Notes under the pieces: model-generated
The model's input: only the letters and a program-made list of their open reading frames with translations
What the model was told of the DNA's origin: nothing
Database searches by the model: none
Position numbers and translations under genes: made by a program
Assembly: GCF_030815585.1 (NCBI RefSeq)
Contig: NZ_JAUSWY010000001.1
Location: 3,038,001 to 3,102,000 of the forward strand
DNA: 64,000 nucleotides
Source of the DNA: Arthrobacter pascens
Lineage (GTDB): Bacteria > Actinomycetota > Actinomycetes > Actinomycetales > Micrococcaceae
Reading direction: 5' to 3'
Shown: one piece after another, positions 27,003 through 36,281 of the stretch
Layout of the letters: each line of letters begins with the position of its first letter
Position numbering within the stretch: the first letter of the stretch is position 1

Positions 27003-28688
27003 TCAGTACCCCAGCGTGACCGGAACCTTTTCCTGACCGGACGCTGCAGGCGTGAAGGCCAGCGTGGAGATGTCCTCCCGCCCACCCTGCTGGATCAGCA
27101 GTGCTCCGTAGGCAGCGGAGCCGGAAGCGGACACCACGTACCCCACAACCACTGACTCTTCCACCTTCTCCGGGACTTCGATGGACGTTGTAGTTCCCCC
27201 GGCGATGTCAGCTGAGGCCGCCCCGTGGATCCTACCGTCAGCCGTAATGGCCGAATACGAGATGGTGGCGCGATCCTCCAAGGCCCCGAAAACCAGCACG
27301 CGCCCGCCGCCCTGGGGCACCGGCACCACATGCTGGCTGCCCAATCTGCCGCCCGATGCCGACCAGGCTACATCGGAGGCCTGGTCGTTCTTGAGGCCGC
27401 GTGTGACGCGTGAGGCAGCGACAAACGACACATCGGAGCTCGTGGATACCGTGTACTGGCCCGCCGGGACCCCGGCGAGGGACACTTCTGTCACGGCGCC
27501 GGCCTTCGCGGTGACCACACCGCCGCCCGGAAGCGCCTGCTGGCCGTCCCGTCCGAACAGCTTGATCTCCACCACGGCGTCAGAAGCCCCCGGGACGGTC
27601 AGCTGAAGCGCAGGTCCGGCATCCTCAAAGCCTCTCTCTGCCGTGAGGGCAGCGATTCCGCCGGCATCCTGGATGTCCACCCCGGTCGTGACCTGGCGTG
27701 TCGCCGGGCCTGTCCCCGGTGCTATGAAGTCAACCCCGCCGGGCGTAAGTCCCCTGAGGACGCTCTGCTGGATAGCTGCAGCGACGGGGCCTCCTGCGCT
27801 GCGCAGGTGTACGCTGAGCCGGGCTTCGCCGGGCGCCAGACCGGCCAGGACGACTGACCGGGTGGTTCCCGGGGCCACGAGGAGACCACGGCTTCCCGGC
27901 GCCTGGATCTGGCCTTTGCTGCCGTAGAGTTCCAGGCTGACGGTGGCCGGAGTGCTGGAGGCATTGCTGAGGACCAGGACGGATGTGCGCCCCAGCGTGG
28001 TGCTGGCACCGGCAAGCCACATGTCGTTGGCAGGCTGCTGGCAGTTGGCCGCCGCTGAACCCTGCAGGTCACCGTCTGTGGCCGTATATTTCATCAAGGC
28101 GGCCGCCGATGCCTTCTGGTTGGCCACTGCATCGGCGCTCAGGACGCTGACGCCGTCCACGGCATGCCCGGCGACCACACCTGCCAGCAGTTCCTGAGGG
28201 CCAGCGGCCGCGCTTGGCTGACCGGAGTCCTTGGCGATCTCGACGGCGGTTGTCCCGTCCAGTGCTGACAGCCGGCTGCCCGGCAAAACGCCGCCGGCAG
28301 TGCTCAAAACGGCGCCTGTAACGGCGCTGGCGGCCGTCTCCGATTCAGGGCTGAATTGCGGATCAGTGCCCGCCACCGTGCCTTCGAGCAGCCGGGCGGG
28401 CCCGGGACATACACCCACACTGGAGCCGGCAGGAACAGCAGCCAGCGCGGCCGGGAAGCTGCGGCTCCCTTGCGGCTGCGGCGACACCGAGGCAGCGGTC
28501 ACCACTCCTCCCGCGGCGGCAAGAATCAGCGCAGCGGACAGGATTCCGGCGAAGACTCCGGTGTGGGGGGCCTTGCCAGTCACAGGACGGTGCTGTGCCT
28601 GAGCACCTCCTGCGGGAGCCGCATCAATCGAGACCTCGTCAGTCGGCGCTTCGTCTGTCGAGTCCGCCCGGGCAGTGTCCTTATGCAT
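27003..28688 (-). CDS. DUF5719 family exported protein
   Basis: 561 residues. A cytoplasmic Asp/Ala-rich head (about 1-40) is followed by one membrane helix (GVFAGILSAALILAAAGGVV). A long Ala/Gly/Val-rich beta-type extracellular region with repeated short strands follows, typical of DUF5719. It overlaps the upstream glycosyltransferase by eight bases, so both are in one operon. This pairing with a giant GT2 gene is common in actinobacteria and suggests a shared role in building or anchoring a cell-surface glycan, but no enzyme motif is visible. Confidence 0.85.
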   Translation of the reverse strand: MHKDTARADSTDEAPTDEVSIDAAPAGGAQAQHRPVTGKAPHTGVFAGILSAALILAAAGGVVTAASVSPQPQGSRSFPAALAAVPAGSSVGVCPGPARLLEGTVAGTDPQFSPESETAASAVTGAVLSTAGGVLPGSRLSALDGTTAVEIAKDSGQPSAAAGPQELLAGVVAGHAVDGVSVLSADAVANQKASAAALMKYTATDGDLQGSAAANCQQPANDMWLAGASTTLGRTSVLVLSNASSTPATVSLELYGSKGQIQAPGSRGLLVAPGTTRSVVLAGLAPGEARLSVHLRSAGGPVAAAIQQSVLRGLTPGGVDFIAPGTGPATRQVTTGVDIQDAGGIAALTAERGFEDAGPALQLTVPGASDAVVEIKLFGRDGQQALPGGGVVTAKAGAVTEVSLAGVPAGQYTVSTSSDVSFVAASRVTRGLKNDQASDVAWSASGGRLGSQHVVPVPQGGGRVLVFGALEDRATISYSAITADGRIHGAASADIAGGTTTSIEVPEKVEESVVVGYVVSASGSAAYGALLIQQGGREDISTLAFTPAASGQEKVPVTLGY

Positions 28689-31600
28689 TCTGGTGTTCCT
28701 TACGCAAGGAGCCCTCGTCCCTGGACAGTCCGGTGTTCGGCCGGCGGGCAGGCATGGGGATGGCGAGCATAACGGTGAGTCCGACCACCGTGACCTGCGC
28801 GATTCCGGACCACACTGTCCACGGGTTCTCGTAGCGGATGGTCAGCTGACCCGCGGAGGGCGGCAACGTGAAGGCCTGGGCCCAGCCGGACGTTGTGGGA
28901 GTGAGCTTCCGCCCGTCAAGCCAAGCCGTCCAGCCGGGATCGGACCGTTCAGCAAGCACCACCAACCGTCCTTCCGGTCCCTTGGGAACGTCGGTGTCGA
29001 CGTCGTCGTATCCGGAAGGCAACAGCGCCACCGTAGCGCCGTTACCATCAATAATCCGCACGCGGTGGGCCACGTCGGCCGCCTGGAGCACCGGCTGGTT
29101 CAGGGGCGTGATCCGCCAGAGCCAGCCGACGTCGGTCTGCCCCACGGCTACGAGCCCAGGCACGGCGTCCATCCTGCTTGCAGTCAGCTGGGCGGCGGTA
29201 TCAGCTGAGCGCAGGACCACAAAGCCTACTCCCAGCTGGTCCAGTTCGGGCCGCGGGTCGACACCCTGCGCGGCCACCAAAGTGGCAACCACGGAGCGGA
29301 TGGTCGAGGTAACATCGTCATCTTCCCTGACCGTTTCGGTTCCCGGCCCGCCCAGGATGTTCCGGGCGGCGGCAATGGCAGAGAGACTGTCCAAAGTTGT
29401 CCCGGCGCCCCGCATCAGGGCGGCATCAAACGCGCCGTTTTCCTTCGTACTGATCAGCAGGGTCCGGGTCTGCTCGGACCCAGTGCCTCGGTCAACTGCG
29501 GTGGCAGGGAGTGTACGGGTGCTGCCGGCCTCCACAAGCCGCGGCGTGCCGAGTGGTTCCTGTCCCGTGCCCCCCGCCTGGGTGCCCGCACTGGACCGGA
29601 ACAGGTTCTGGGCCGACCACGTGGCCATGCCAGCCAAGGGGCCGGCCAGCAAGAGGACCATGGACAGCGCGACGGCGGAGCGGAGCACGACATTCCGCCG
29701 CGTACTCGCAGAGGACGCCCGGTCTGCGATGTCGAGTAATCGTTCCGCACCAATGAGTCCGGCTCCGAGCAAGGCGAATCCGGCCGCTGACACCGAAGGC
29801 CCGGTGAAAGGAGTCACGAGAGTGTCCGCATTGGCGCCGGTGGCAACGTGCCCGGCCAGCCAACCGACGACAAGGATAATCAGCGCGGCCACCCAAAGGG
29901 CACGCGGCATCCGGGACGGTTTCCCCGGGACGAAAAGCGCTGCGGTTGCGAGGAGCAGCATGGGCACGCCCACCAGCAGAGCCAGCAGGAGGGCCCACGG
30001 TACTGCCCCGCCGGTGAAATAAGGCAGGCCGGCCAACCCGCCGTCGGGCGTGAACAGCAGTGGGCGGCCCAGAATTTGCTGCCATAGAGGGGCGGCATCA
30101 AAGCCCAGCGGAAGGCCGGGGTCGGCGAGTATTGCGCGCGGTCTGTCGATCACTGACAGGCCGAAGGGAATGAACAGTGCTGCACTCGGCAGCAGCGCCC
30201 ACCACACCGTGCGGCCACGGCGGCCGAGCATAAGTCCGCACAGGATGATGATGACGGCTGAGGGGATCAACAGGGATGGCGCCGAAGCGGAGACAACGGC
30301 CAGGGCCAGCCCTGCGGCGGCCGCTGCTGTCCAGGACGGCACGCCGTTGATTCCCGGCCGCGCCGGAGGCCTTTCGGTAAAGCGCCGCTCTGTGGGCGAA
30401 GGAAGCACAAAGCGACCGTGGCCCACGGCAGTACCCGTTGCGCGCAGCAGTGCCAGGACCAGGAGCGGAATCATGAGGTGGGCCAGCAGGGCTCCTACCC
30501 GGCCTTGGTTCAAGGAAACCTGCAGCGCGGGGGCCGCAGCCCAGAACAGCGCGGCGACCAGGCGGAAACGGCGCCGGACGGTCAGTGCCCCCGCGGCGAA
30601 CCAGGAGGTGAGCGCTGACAGGGGCGCGGCGAGCAGGAGCAGCCACGCCATGGCCGTGTTGGCGTCACCTCCGCCGAGAAGGCCCAGAATCCACAGCACA
30701 TACCCGAACGGGTCACCCCTACCCGGAAGACCGGCGCCAAGGCTGATCCACCAACTGGACGCGTGGTGCCAGATTTCACCGAGTGTTGAGGAGACCGGGA
30801 TGAGGCCACCACCCGTGACAGCCTCCGCCCGGAACAACCCGGACAGCCCCATGAGGGACGCAGCAGACGCGATGAGGACAGCGGCCAGTGCCCCGCTGCC
30901 CACCCAGCCGCGTTTGGTAGTGGTCAGGGCCGCGAAGTCGTCGGCCGAATCCCCGGTGGGTTGATCAGCAAGAGGATCCTTCTCCAGGCTGTCGCCGGAC
31001 GAGTCATCCGCCCCGAGCGCCTCTATCAGCGACCGGCGGTGGTTCCAGACCTCGCGCCGGGGCGTCTGCAGCTTCCTGATCACGGAACGCCGGATCCGCC
31101 GGGTCCTGGCAGCCGCCCGTCTGGCCCTTGCGACGGCGCCGGGCCGCCCAAGGGCCGCGAAGGTGGCAACAAGCTGGGAGAAGCCGTGCCCCGGGTCCTT
31201 AACGGCGATGCTGAGCACCAGCTTGAAGATACTTCCCAGCAGCGCCCCTGCGGCATGGAGCGGGACCTTCCACAGGGGGGCGTGCTTGAGCCGCAGATGG
31301 ACCTGGGCCTTCCTGGCAGCGGAGGCGTTGCCAAGGGCATGGGGCCTGTGTGCCACATGGAACATCCGTGCACTCGGGACCACCACCACGCGGTGTCCGG
31401 CCAGACGGTTGCGCCAGCAGAAGTCAACGTCGTCGCCAGTGCCGGGCAAGGCAGGGTCAAAGCCCTGCAAGTGCTCCCAGACGTCACGTCGGACCAGCAT
31501 GCCTGCCGAGTTCACGGCGAAAGTGTCGCTGCGGCCGTTGTATTGGCCTTGATCCATTTCGTCTACGTCGATCAGGGTGAGACGTTCGGCCCACCCGCTG

Positions 31601-32028
31601 GTGGACAAGCCGACATCGATCAGCCGGCGACTGGCGTGCCAGTCCAGCTGCTTGCAGCCGGCGACCGTCACCGAGGGTGCACGCTCCACCGCACCCAAAA
31701 GCTCGGCCAGCGCCTCCGGGTCGGGGGCGGCATCGTCGTGGATGAGCCAGATCCAGTCGTTGGCGGCACGTCCGGATTCACCGGTCCATGGCGCCAGCGC
31801 TTCGAGGCCGGCGCGGACAGCACCTCCCAAGCCACCCTTGCCGTGCGGACGGTGGATGACGTTGGCTGCGCCGATGGCGCGCTCAAGCAGGGCAGCGGAA
31901 TCGTCACGCGAACCCGTATCCACGCCGATTACGGTGTCCGCGGGCCGGGTCTGATCCGCCAAGGCAGCCAGCGTTCTGGGGAGATAGTCGCTGCCGTTGT
32001 GGGACACCACAACGGCAGTGACATGCAC
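28681..32028 (-). CDS. Giant GT2 glycosyltransferase with polytopic membrane domain
   Basis: 1115 residues. GT-A fold at 1-250: TAVVVSHNGSDYLPRTLAAL, VIGVDTGSRDDSAALLERA, IWLIHDDAAPDPEALAELL, and the acceptor-side DDVDFCWR. A linker region follows, then about 14 hydrophobic helices (roughly 375-790). The final 300 residues are soluble, possibly outside the membrane, with one last helix near the C-terminus. It probably transfers a sugar on the inner face and passes or polymerises it across the membrane. Linked by overlap to DUF5719 and 11 bases downstream of whiB. The substrate cannot be deduced. The start is a GTG at 32026-32028 with AGGAA very close, so a slightly different start is possible. 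Confidence 0.9.
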   Translation of the reverse strand: MHVTAVVVSHNGSDYLPRTLAALADQTRPADTVIGVDTGSRDDSAALLERAIGAANVIHRPHGKGGLGGAVRAGLEALAPWTGESGRAANDWIWLIHDDAAPDPEALAELLGAVERAPSVTVAGCKQLDWHASRRLIDVGLSTSGWAERLTLIDVDEMDQGQYNGRSDTFAVNSAGMLVRRDVWEHLQGFDPALPGTGDDVDFCWRNRLAGHRVVVVPSARMFHVAHRPHALGNASAARKAQVHLRLKHAPLWKVPLHAAGALLGSIFKLVLSIAVKDPGHGFSQLVATFAALGRPGAVARARRAAARTRRIRRSVIRKLQTPRREVWNHRRSLIEALGADDSSGDSLEKDPLADQPTGDSADDFAALTTTKRGWVGSGALAAVLIASAASLMGLSGLFRAEAVTGGGLIPVSSTLGEIWHHASSWWISLGAGLPGRGDPFGYVLWILGLLGGGDANTAMAWLLLLAAPLSALTSWFAAGALTVRRRFRLVAALFWAAAPALQVSLNQGRVGALLAHLMIPLLVLALLRATGTAVGHGRFVLPSPTERRFTERPPARPGINGVPSWTAAAAAGLALAVVSASAPSLLIPSAVIIILCGLMLGRRGRTVWWALLPSAALFIPFGLSVIDRPRAILADPGLPLGFDAAPLWQQILGRPLLFTPDGGLAGLPYFTGGAVPWALLLALLVGVPMLLLATAALFVPGKPSRMPRALWVAALIILVVGWLAGHVATGANADTLVTPFTGPSVSAAGFALLGAGLIGAERLLDIADRASSASTRRNVVLRSAVALSMVLLLAGPLAGMATWSAQNLFRSSAGTQAGGTGQEPLGTPRLVEAGSTRTLPATAVDRGTGSEQTRTLLISTKENGAFDAALMRGAGTTLDSLSAIAAARNILGGPGTETVREDDDVTSTIRSVVATLVAAQGVDPRPELDQLGVGFVVLRSADTAAQLTASRMDAVPGLVAVGQTDVGWLWRITPLNQPVLQAADVAHRVRIIDGNGATVALLPSGYDDVDTDVPKGPEGRLVVLAERSDPGWTAWLDGRKLTPTTSGWAQAFTLPPSAGQLTIRYENPWTVWSGIAQVTVVGLTVMLAIPMPARRPNTGLSRDEGSLRKEHQNA

Positions 32029-32039
32029 TTCCTGAAGAA

Positions 32040-32585
32040 TTAGATTGCTCGCTTCCTTAGCCGCCGGCGTTCGCGCTCGGACAGGCCACCCCAGATGCCA
32101 AACCGTTCGTCGTTCGCCAGTGCATATTCAAGGCATTGCGACCGTACGTTGCACGCGCCGCAGACCTTCTTGGCGTCACGCGTCGATCCGCCCTTTTCCG
32201 GGAAGAAGGCTTCCGGATCCGTTTGGGCGCACAACGCGTCGGTCTGCCAGCCGAGCTCACCTTCGTCGTCGAAGTCCTGCTCGAAAGGCAATCCGATCCA
32301 CACCGGCTGGGAAGTTGTCCCGGCCGTGACTTCGCGCAGTTCCATGGGCGGATCCAGGTCGTCATCATCCTGGTCATGTCCGCCGCCAAGGAGGGCTTCA
32401 TGGGCCGCCAGGAAGGCAGTGGCCTGGTCCTGGAGGGATTCTTTTGTGTTGCGGTTGTACCGCTCCGCGGCGTCAGGATCCGCGGGATCCACGTACCAAT
32501 CGCTTGGCACGCCCCTTGCGCGGTATTTTGCCGTTGCCTGTCCGGCGACGACGGCATCTTCATGGATACGCTCTACTTGCCCCAA
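32040..32585 (-). CDS. whiB2: WhiB-family Fe-S transcriptional regulator (WhiB2/WhmD-like)
   Basis: 181 residues. The C-terminal Wbl domain has four cysteines for a 4Fe-4S cluster (ALCAQTDPEAFFP; VCGACNVRSQCLEYAL). The GIWGGLSERERRRLRKRAI turn and basic tail follow. The N-terminal 100 residues are acidic (DQDDDDLD). I chose the TTG at 32583-32585 because GGGGAGGG lies just five bases upstream; an ATG at 32657 lacks an SD, and the internal ATG at 32345 would remove the acidic N-terminal region. WhiB2-type proteins control septation and envelope genes. It heads the unit with GT2 and DUF5719, and a BldD-box-like palindrome lies 90 bases upstream. Confidence 0.88.
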   Translation of the reverse strand: MGQVERIHEDAVVAGQATAKYRARGVPSDWYVDPADPDAAERYNRNTKESLQDQATAFLAAHEALLGGGHDQDDDDLDPPMELREVTAGTTSQPVWIGLPFEQDFDDEGELGWQTDALCAQTDPEAFFPEKGGSTRDAKKVCGACNVRSQCLEYALANDERFGIWGGLSERERRRLRKRAI

Positions 32586-32674
32586 TGCGACCCTCCCCAA
32601 ATGTTGCAGCCCTTGACTGGATACTTGGACACTCGGTTGTGTGCCGTATTCGCGCAATGGCCTTCGATATCTAA

Positions 32675-32688
32675 TTACACGCGTGTAA
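32675..32688. promoter_or_regulatory. 14-bp palindrome TTACACGCGTGTAA in the whiB upstream region (BldD-box-like)
   Basis: Perfect palindrome. Each half, TTACAC, fits the TnACnC half-site of the Streptomyces BldD box, with a two-base rather than one-base centre. It lies 90 bases upstream of the whiB start and about 310 bases from the divergent TIGR03089 gene. It is therefore a candidate operator for a BldD-like or other developmental regulator. The match to BldD is inference. Confidence 0.45.
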
Positions 32689-32892
32689 CTACTGGTGAGT
32701 CAAGCCGCGGACGGGATAATAATCAACTTCCTCCGCCAACCACGGTCACGCCACGCCCGGGAATTTTCCAGCGCCTCGCCTCCCACAACGCCAGACCGGG
32801 TCCCGGCTTGGGCAATTTGGGCCCTACATCCCATGTATTCCGGGGAAAATACAGCCTGGCCTGGAAATACGCAAGCGAAAGGAGGAGCCCCT

Positions 32893-32967
32893 GTGAGAAA
32901 AATCACAGGACTTCGGGGCTGCTTCGAGATGTGGGGAGCAGCCGCGGGGGGCCGCCTGGCCCAGTGA
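32893..32967 (+). CDS. Candidate 24-residue small protein or leader peptide
   Basis: GTG start preceded by AAAGGAGG (core AGGAGG at 32880-32885, seven-base spacer), the best SD in the neighbourhood. It begins MRKITGLRGCFEMWGAAAG and ends RLAQ before TGA. The stop is 31 bases before the ATG of the TIGR03089 gene, which has no visible SD of its own. The peptide could be a leader or coupling ORF. No homology can be claimed, and a chance ORF cannot be excluded. Confidence 0.35.
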   Translation: MRKITGLRGCFEMWGAAAGGRLAQ

Positions 32968-32998
32968 CCACCTTCGGCCGCCGTGGCAAGATGTAGCC

Positions 32999-33697
32999 AT
33001 GAGCATCCCGGCGATCGAACTGATGACAACCCTGCGCTCCGGCCACTCCACATCGCCCCGCTTGACGTGGTACGGCCCGGAAGCCGAGCGTGTGGAACTC
33101 TCCGGCCGGGTGCTGGACAACTGGGTCGCCAAGACGAGCAATTTGCTGCAGGATGAACTGGATGCCGCACCCGGAATGCGTGTGCGCCTTGACCTGCCTG
33201 CGCACTGGAAGTCACTGATCTGGGGCCTGGCAACGTGGCAGCTGGGCATGGAAGCTGTCCTGGAAGGCGCCGATGCGGACTACCTCGTCACAGACAGGCC
33301 TCCATCGTCAAAAGGAAACTACGACGCCATCATTGCTGTTGCGCTGCCGGCCCTCGCCATGAGGTGGCCGGGTGAACTGCCTGCCGGTGCGATCGACTAC
33401 GCTTCCGACGTGCGCTCGCACGGAGACGTTTTTATGGCACATGCCGACCCCGCTGCGTCCACCTGTGCAGTCCACGGCCATGACGGCCAGCGTCACCTTC
33501 ACGAAAACCTGCTGGACAGTTTCGCGGCCTCGCATGAGGAGGGCGTCCGGCTCCTGGTCCCCGCGGCCGACGGTCTGGAGGCGGCATTGGCGAACTCGCT
33601 GGGCGCCTGGCAAAGCGGCGGCTCCGTGGTCCTGGCACATCCGGACGTGGAACTGACGGACCACCTCCTTGCCACCGAGCGGATCCACGGCAGCTAA
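32999..33697 (+). CDS. TIGR03089 family protein (AMP-binding-enzyme-like)
   Basis: 232 residues. Matches the actinobacterial TIGR03089 family: TSPRLTWYGPEAERVELSGRVLDNWVAKTSNLLQ at the N-terminus, then RVRLDLPAHWKSLIWGLATWQLG and a C-terminal SGGSVVLAHP. It resembles only the N-terminal part of AMP-forming ligases and lacks the phosphate-binding Ser/Thr/Gly loop, so catalytic adenylation is not expected. Role unknown. The stop is 46 bases from the convergent gtrA stop. Homologues often lie beside envelope genes such as LCP and manA, which are close here. Confidence 0.88.
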   Translation: MSIPAIELMTTLRSGHSTSPRLTWYGPEAERVELSGRVLDNWVAKTSNLLQDELDAAPGMRVRLDLPAHWKSLIWGLATWQLGMEAVLEGADADYLVTDRPPSSKGNYDAIIAVALPALAMRWPGELPAGAIDYASDVRSHGDVFMAHADPAASTCAVHGHDGQRHLHENLLDSFAASHEEGVRLLVPAADGLEAALANSLGAWQSGGSVVLAHPDVELTDHLLATERIHGS

Positions 33698-33743
33698 CGC
33701 GAGGGAAATGCCGCTGGTCTACACCGCTGGACCAGGCCCTGGA

Positions 33744-34319
33744 CTAAGGCTGGCGACTCTCCGGTGCCCGCTCTCCGCCTTCGGCCGCTGTCGTAGCCCC
33801 TTCGACTGCCGCGGGAGCCTTGGCGTGGTGGTGGAGTTCGATGAGCTCGTGGTCGTGGGAAAACTCCGGTTCCTGGTCCAGTTCCTCGTTGAAGACAAGG
33901 AACCGGTAGGCGAAGAAACGGACCACGGTTGCTATCAGGATTCCTGCCACTCCGGCTGCAAACAGCATGTTCTTGTCCGTCACATTAAACGAATACTTGG
34001 CGAGCGCCGTAAACCCCGTGGAGATGCCGATGCCAATCCCGTTAATGAGGATGAACATGAGGAATTCCCGAAGGACATTCGCCTGACGCCGGTGCCGGAA
34101 GGTCCATAGCCGGTTGGCGACCCAGGAGAAGATGGTGGCAATGCTGGCGCCGACAAAGCGCGCCTTCGCTTCACTGTCGGTCATCGGGCCGTGCATGAGG
34201 TAGTAAGTCAGCCCGTTGTCAATGACAAACGCCACACCGCCCACGGCTCCGAATTTGGCCACCTCACGCCAAAATAGGGAGGCAAGCCCCCGGATACGAT
34301 CTGCAAGTGTGCTAAACAT
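33744..34319 (-). CDS. GtrA family membrane protein
   Basis: 191 residues with four predicted transmembrane helices in the GtrA pattern: FGAVGGVAFVIDNGLTYYLM, FVGASIATIFSWVANRLWTF, FLMFILINGIGIGISTGFTA and AAGVAGILIATVVRFFAYRF. GtrA-family proteins assist transfer of polyprenyl-linked sugars across the membrane, for example in teichoic acid or arabinogalactan decoration. The C-terminal 40 residues are His/Glu-rich and cytoplasmic. Divergent from purK and convergent with TIGR03089. Confidence 0.9.
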   Translation of the reverse strand: MFSTLADRIRGLASLFWREVAKFGAVGGVAFVIDNGLTYYLMHGPMTDSEAKARFVGASIATIFSWVANRLWTFRHRRQANVLREFLMFILINGIGIGISTGFTALAKYSFNVTDKNMLFAAGVAGILIATVVRFFAYRFLVFNEELDQEPEFSHDHELIELHHHAKAPAAVEGATTAAEGGERAPESRQP

Positions 34320-34489
34320 GACCCTCCATGGCCGTCGAAACTGTGGGCCACTCGGCCAGAGGCCATTTTAGCCTTGATTCACCGAACCAACCCACGGGCG
34401 TGGGCGGCAGACAGCCAAATTACCGGAAAAACCGCCCCGATGGCGGCCGAAAGCCGGGAACCCGTGAGCTTTTCGGTAGGCTGGCCCTT

Positions 34490-35686
34490 GTGACTTTTCC
34501 AGTAATCGGCGTGGTTGGCGGCGGCCAGCTCGCGCGCATGATGGCCCCTGCCGCCACCGCTCTTGGCTTTGAACTCCGTGTCCTTGTTGAGGGGGAAGAC
34601 GTTTCTGCCTTCTCGGCAGTGTCCACCTCTCCGGTAGGCGACTACAAGGATCTGCAGACCCTGCTCGAGTTCGCGGACGGCCTGGACGTGATGACGTTTG
34701 ATCATGAGCACGTGCCCACGAGCCACCTGCGCGCGCTGCAGGACGCCGGGGTCAACGTCCAGCCCGGACCGGACGCCCTGGTCAATGCCCAGGACAAACT
34801 GGTCATGCGGGCTGCGATCGACAGGCTGGAACTTCCCAACCCCGTCTGGGCCGCCGTTGCTGACGTCGCTGCCCTGGTCACATTCGGAGACGAGACCGGC
34901 TGGCCGGTCGTACTGAAAATGCCCCGTGGCGGCTATGACGGCAAGGGTGTGCGGATCATCGAATCCGCAGAGGATGCCGCGGGTGCGGCGGAGTGGTTCG
35001 AATCGATGAGCCCACTCCTCGCGGAAGCCAAGGTTGACTTCAGCCGGGAGCTGTCAGCACTGGTGGCGCGTACCCCGGACGGCGAGGCCCGGGCCTGGCC
35101 TGTGGCGCACACGATCCAGGTTGACGGCGTCTGCGACGAAGTGATTGCGCCGGCCCTGGACATCCCCTTGGAAGTCGCCGCGGCAGCAGAGGACGCGGCC
35201 TTGCGGATCGCCTCCGAACTCGGGGTCACCGGAGTCATGGCCGTGGAACTCTTCGAAACCCCGGGAACCGGCGCGGGTTTCCTCATCAACGAACTGGCCA
35301 TGCGCCCTCACAACACCGGCCACTGGACCCAGGACGGTTCGGTGACCTGCCAGTTTGAACAGCACCTCCGGGCGGTCCTGAATCTCCCCCTGGGTGCCAC
35401 TGACGTGCTGGGCCCGGTGGTGGTGATGAAGAACTTCCTGGGCGGCGACAACCAGGACCTGTTTTCCGCGTATCCCGCCGCCTTGGCCAGTGAACCCGCC
35501 GCCAAAGTCCACTGCTACGGAAAATCTGTCCGGCCCGGCCGGAAGATCGGCCACGTCAACCTGGTGGGAGCAACCGCCGCCGATGTGGACGCCCTTCGCC
35601 AACGTGCTGCGAGAGTGGCCAGCATCATCCGCGACGGCCGGGTTCCGGCTGAAGAATCACCACGGATTTCTGAGGAGAAAGCATGA
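34490..35686 (+). CDS. purK: N5-carboxyaminoimidazole ribonucleotide synthase
   Basis: 398 residues. ATP-grasp enzyme that carboxylates AIR to N5-CAIR with bicarbonate and ATP in purine synthesis. Seen: [20 protein letters not shown] at the N-terminus, TFDHEHVP, the ATP-grasp loop [29 protein letters not shown] and the family signature [18 protein letters not shown] chose GTG 34490 because the fold begins at once and the upstream in-frame residues are Pro/Arg-rich. Its stop overlaps the purE start (ATGA), so the pair is translationally coupled. Confidence 0.96.
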   Translation: MTFPVIGVVGGGQLARMMAPAATALGFELRVLVEGEDVSAFSAVSTSPVGDYKDLQTLLEFADGLDVMTFDHEHVPTSHLRALQDAGVNVQPGPDALVNAQDKLVMRAAIDRLELPNPVWAAVADVAALVTFGDETGWPVVLKMPRGGYDGKGVRIIESAEDAAGAAEWFESMSPLLAEAKVDFSRELSALVARTPDGEARAWPVAHTIQVDGVCDEVIAPALDIPLEVAAAAEDAALRIASELGVTGVMAVELFETPGTGAGFLINELAMRPHNTGHWTQDGSVTCQFEQHLRAVLNLPLGATDVLGPVVVMKNFLGGDNQDLFSAYPAALASEPAAKVHCYGKSVRPGRKIGHVNLVGATAADVDALRQRAARVASIIRDGRVPAEESPRISEEKA

Positions 35687-36270
35687 CCGCCGAAACCACC
35701 GACGCCGCCAGCAGTTCTCCCCCCAGCCCCATCGTGGGACTGGTCATGGGCTCCGATTCGGACTGGCCAGTCATGGAGGCGGCGGCGGATGCCCTGGCCG
35801 AATTCGGTATTCCGTTCGAGGCTGATGTGGTTTCTGCGCACAGAATGCCCACCGAGATGATCCGGTACGGCCAGACAGCGCATGAACGCGGACTGCGGGT
35901 GATCATCGCCGGCGCCGGCGGTGCGGCCCACCTGCCCGGCATGCTTGCGAGCGTCACTCCGTTGCCTGTCATTGGGGTGCCTGTCCCGCTTAAGACCCTG
36001 GACGGCATGGATTCGCTCCTGTCCATTGTCCAGATGCCCGCAGGGGTTCCGGTGGCCACTGTTTCGATCGCAGGAGCGCGCAACGCCGGCCTCCTTGCGG
36101 TGCGCATACTGGCCTCCGGAACTGACGAGCTGGCTGCATCCCTTCGCGCAGACCTCCTCGAATTCGCCCAGGAGCTCAATGACGTCGCCACCCGCAAGGG
36201 CGCCAACCTCCGGCAGAAGGTCAGTGAAGTCTTTGCCGACGGCAACGGCGTTCTCCGGGGCAGCCGTTAG
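35683..36270 (+). CDS. purE: N5-carboxyaminoimidazole ribonucleotide mutase
   Basis: 195 residues. Class I PurE moves the carboxyl group of N5-CAIR to give CAIR, the step after PurK. Seen: [35 protein letters not shown] with the catalytic histidine, [16 protein letters not shown] and [30 protein letters not shown]. About 16 residues precede the core. The four-base overlap with purK and the 11-base gap to the LCP gene suggest a purK-purE-LCP transcript. Confidence 0.97.
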   Translation: MTAETTDAASSSPPSPIVGLVMGSDSDWPVMEAAADALAEFGIPFEADVVSAHRMPTEMIRYGQTAHERGLRVIIAGAGGAAHLPGMLASVTPLPVIGVPVPLKTLDGMDSLLSIVQMPAGVPVATVSIAGARNAGLLAVRILASGTDELAASLRADLLEFAQELNDVATRKGANLRQKVSEVFADGNGVLRGSR

Positions 36271-36281
36271 GAAAGCGCGAC

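Larger units (their letters stand above)
32586..32998. other. 413-bp divergent intergenic region between whiB and the TIGR03089 gene
   Basis: Contains the whiB SD (32591-32598), the palindrome at 32675-32688, and a possible 24-codon ORF with an ideal SD at 32893-32967. No RNA gene or repeat was recognised in the remaining 32690-32875. Confidence 0.6.

Noticed and set aside
30050..30964. Open frame of about 300 codons on the plus strand opposite the GT2 gene
   Set aside because: Ser/Arg/Pro-rich translation without domains, no SD, fully inside a well-supported coding region.
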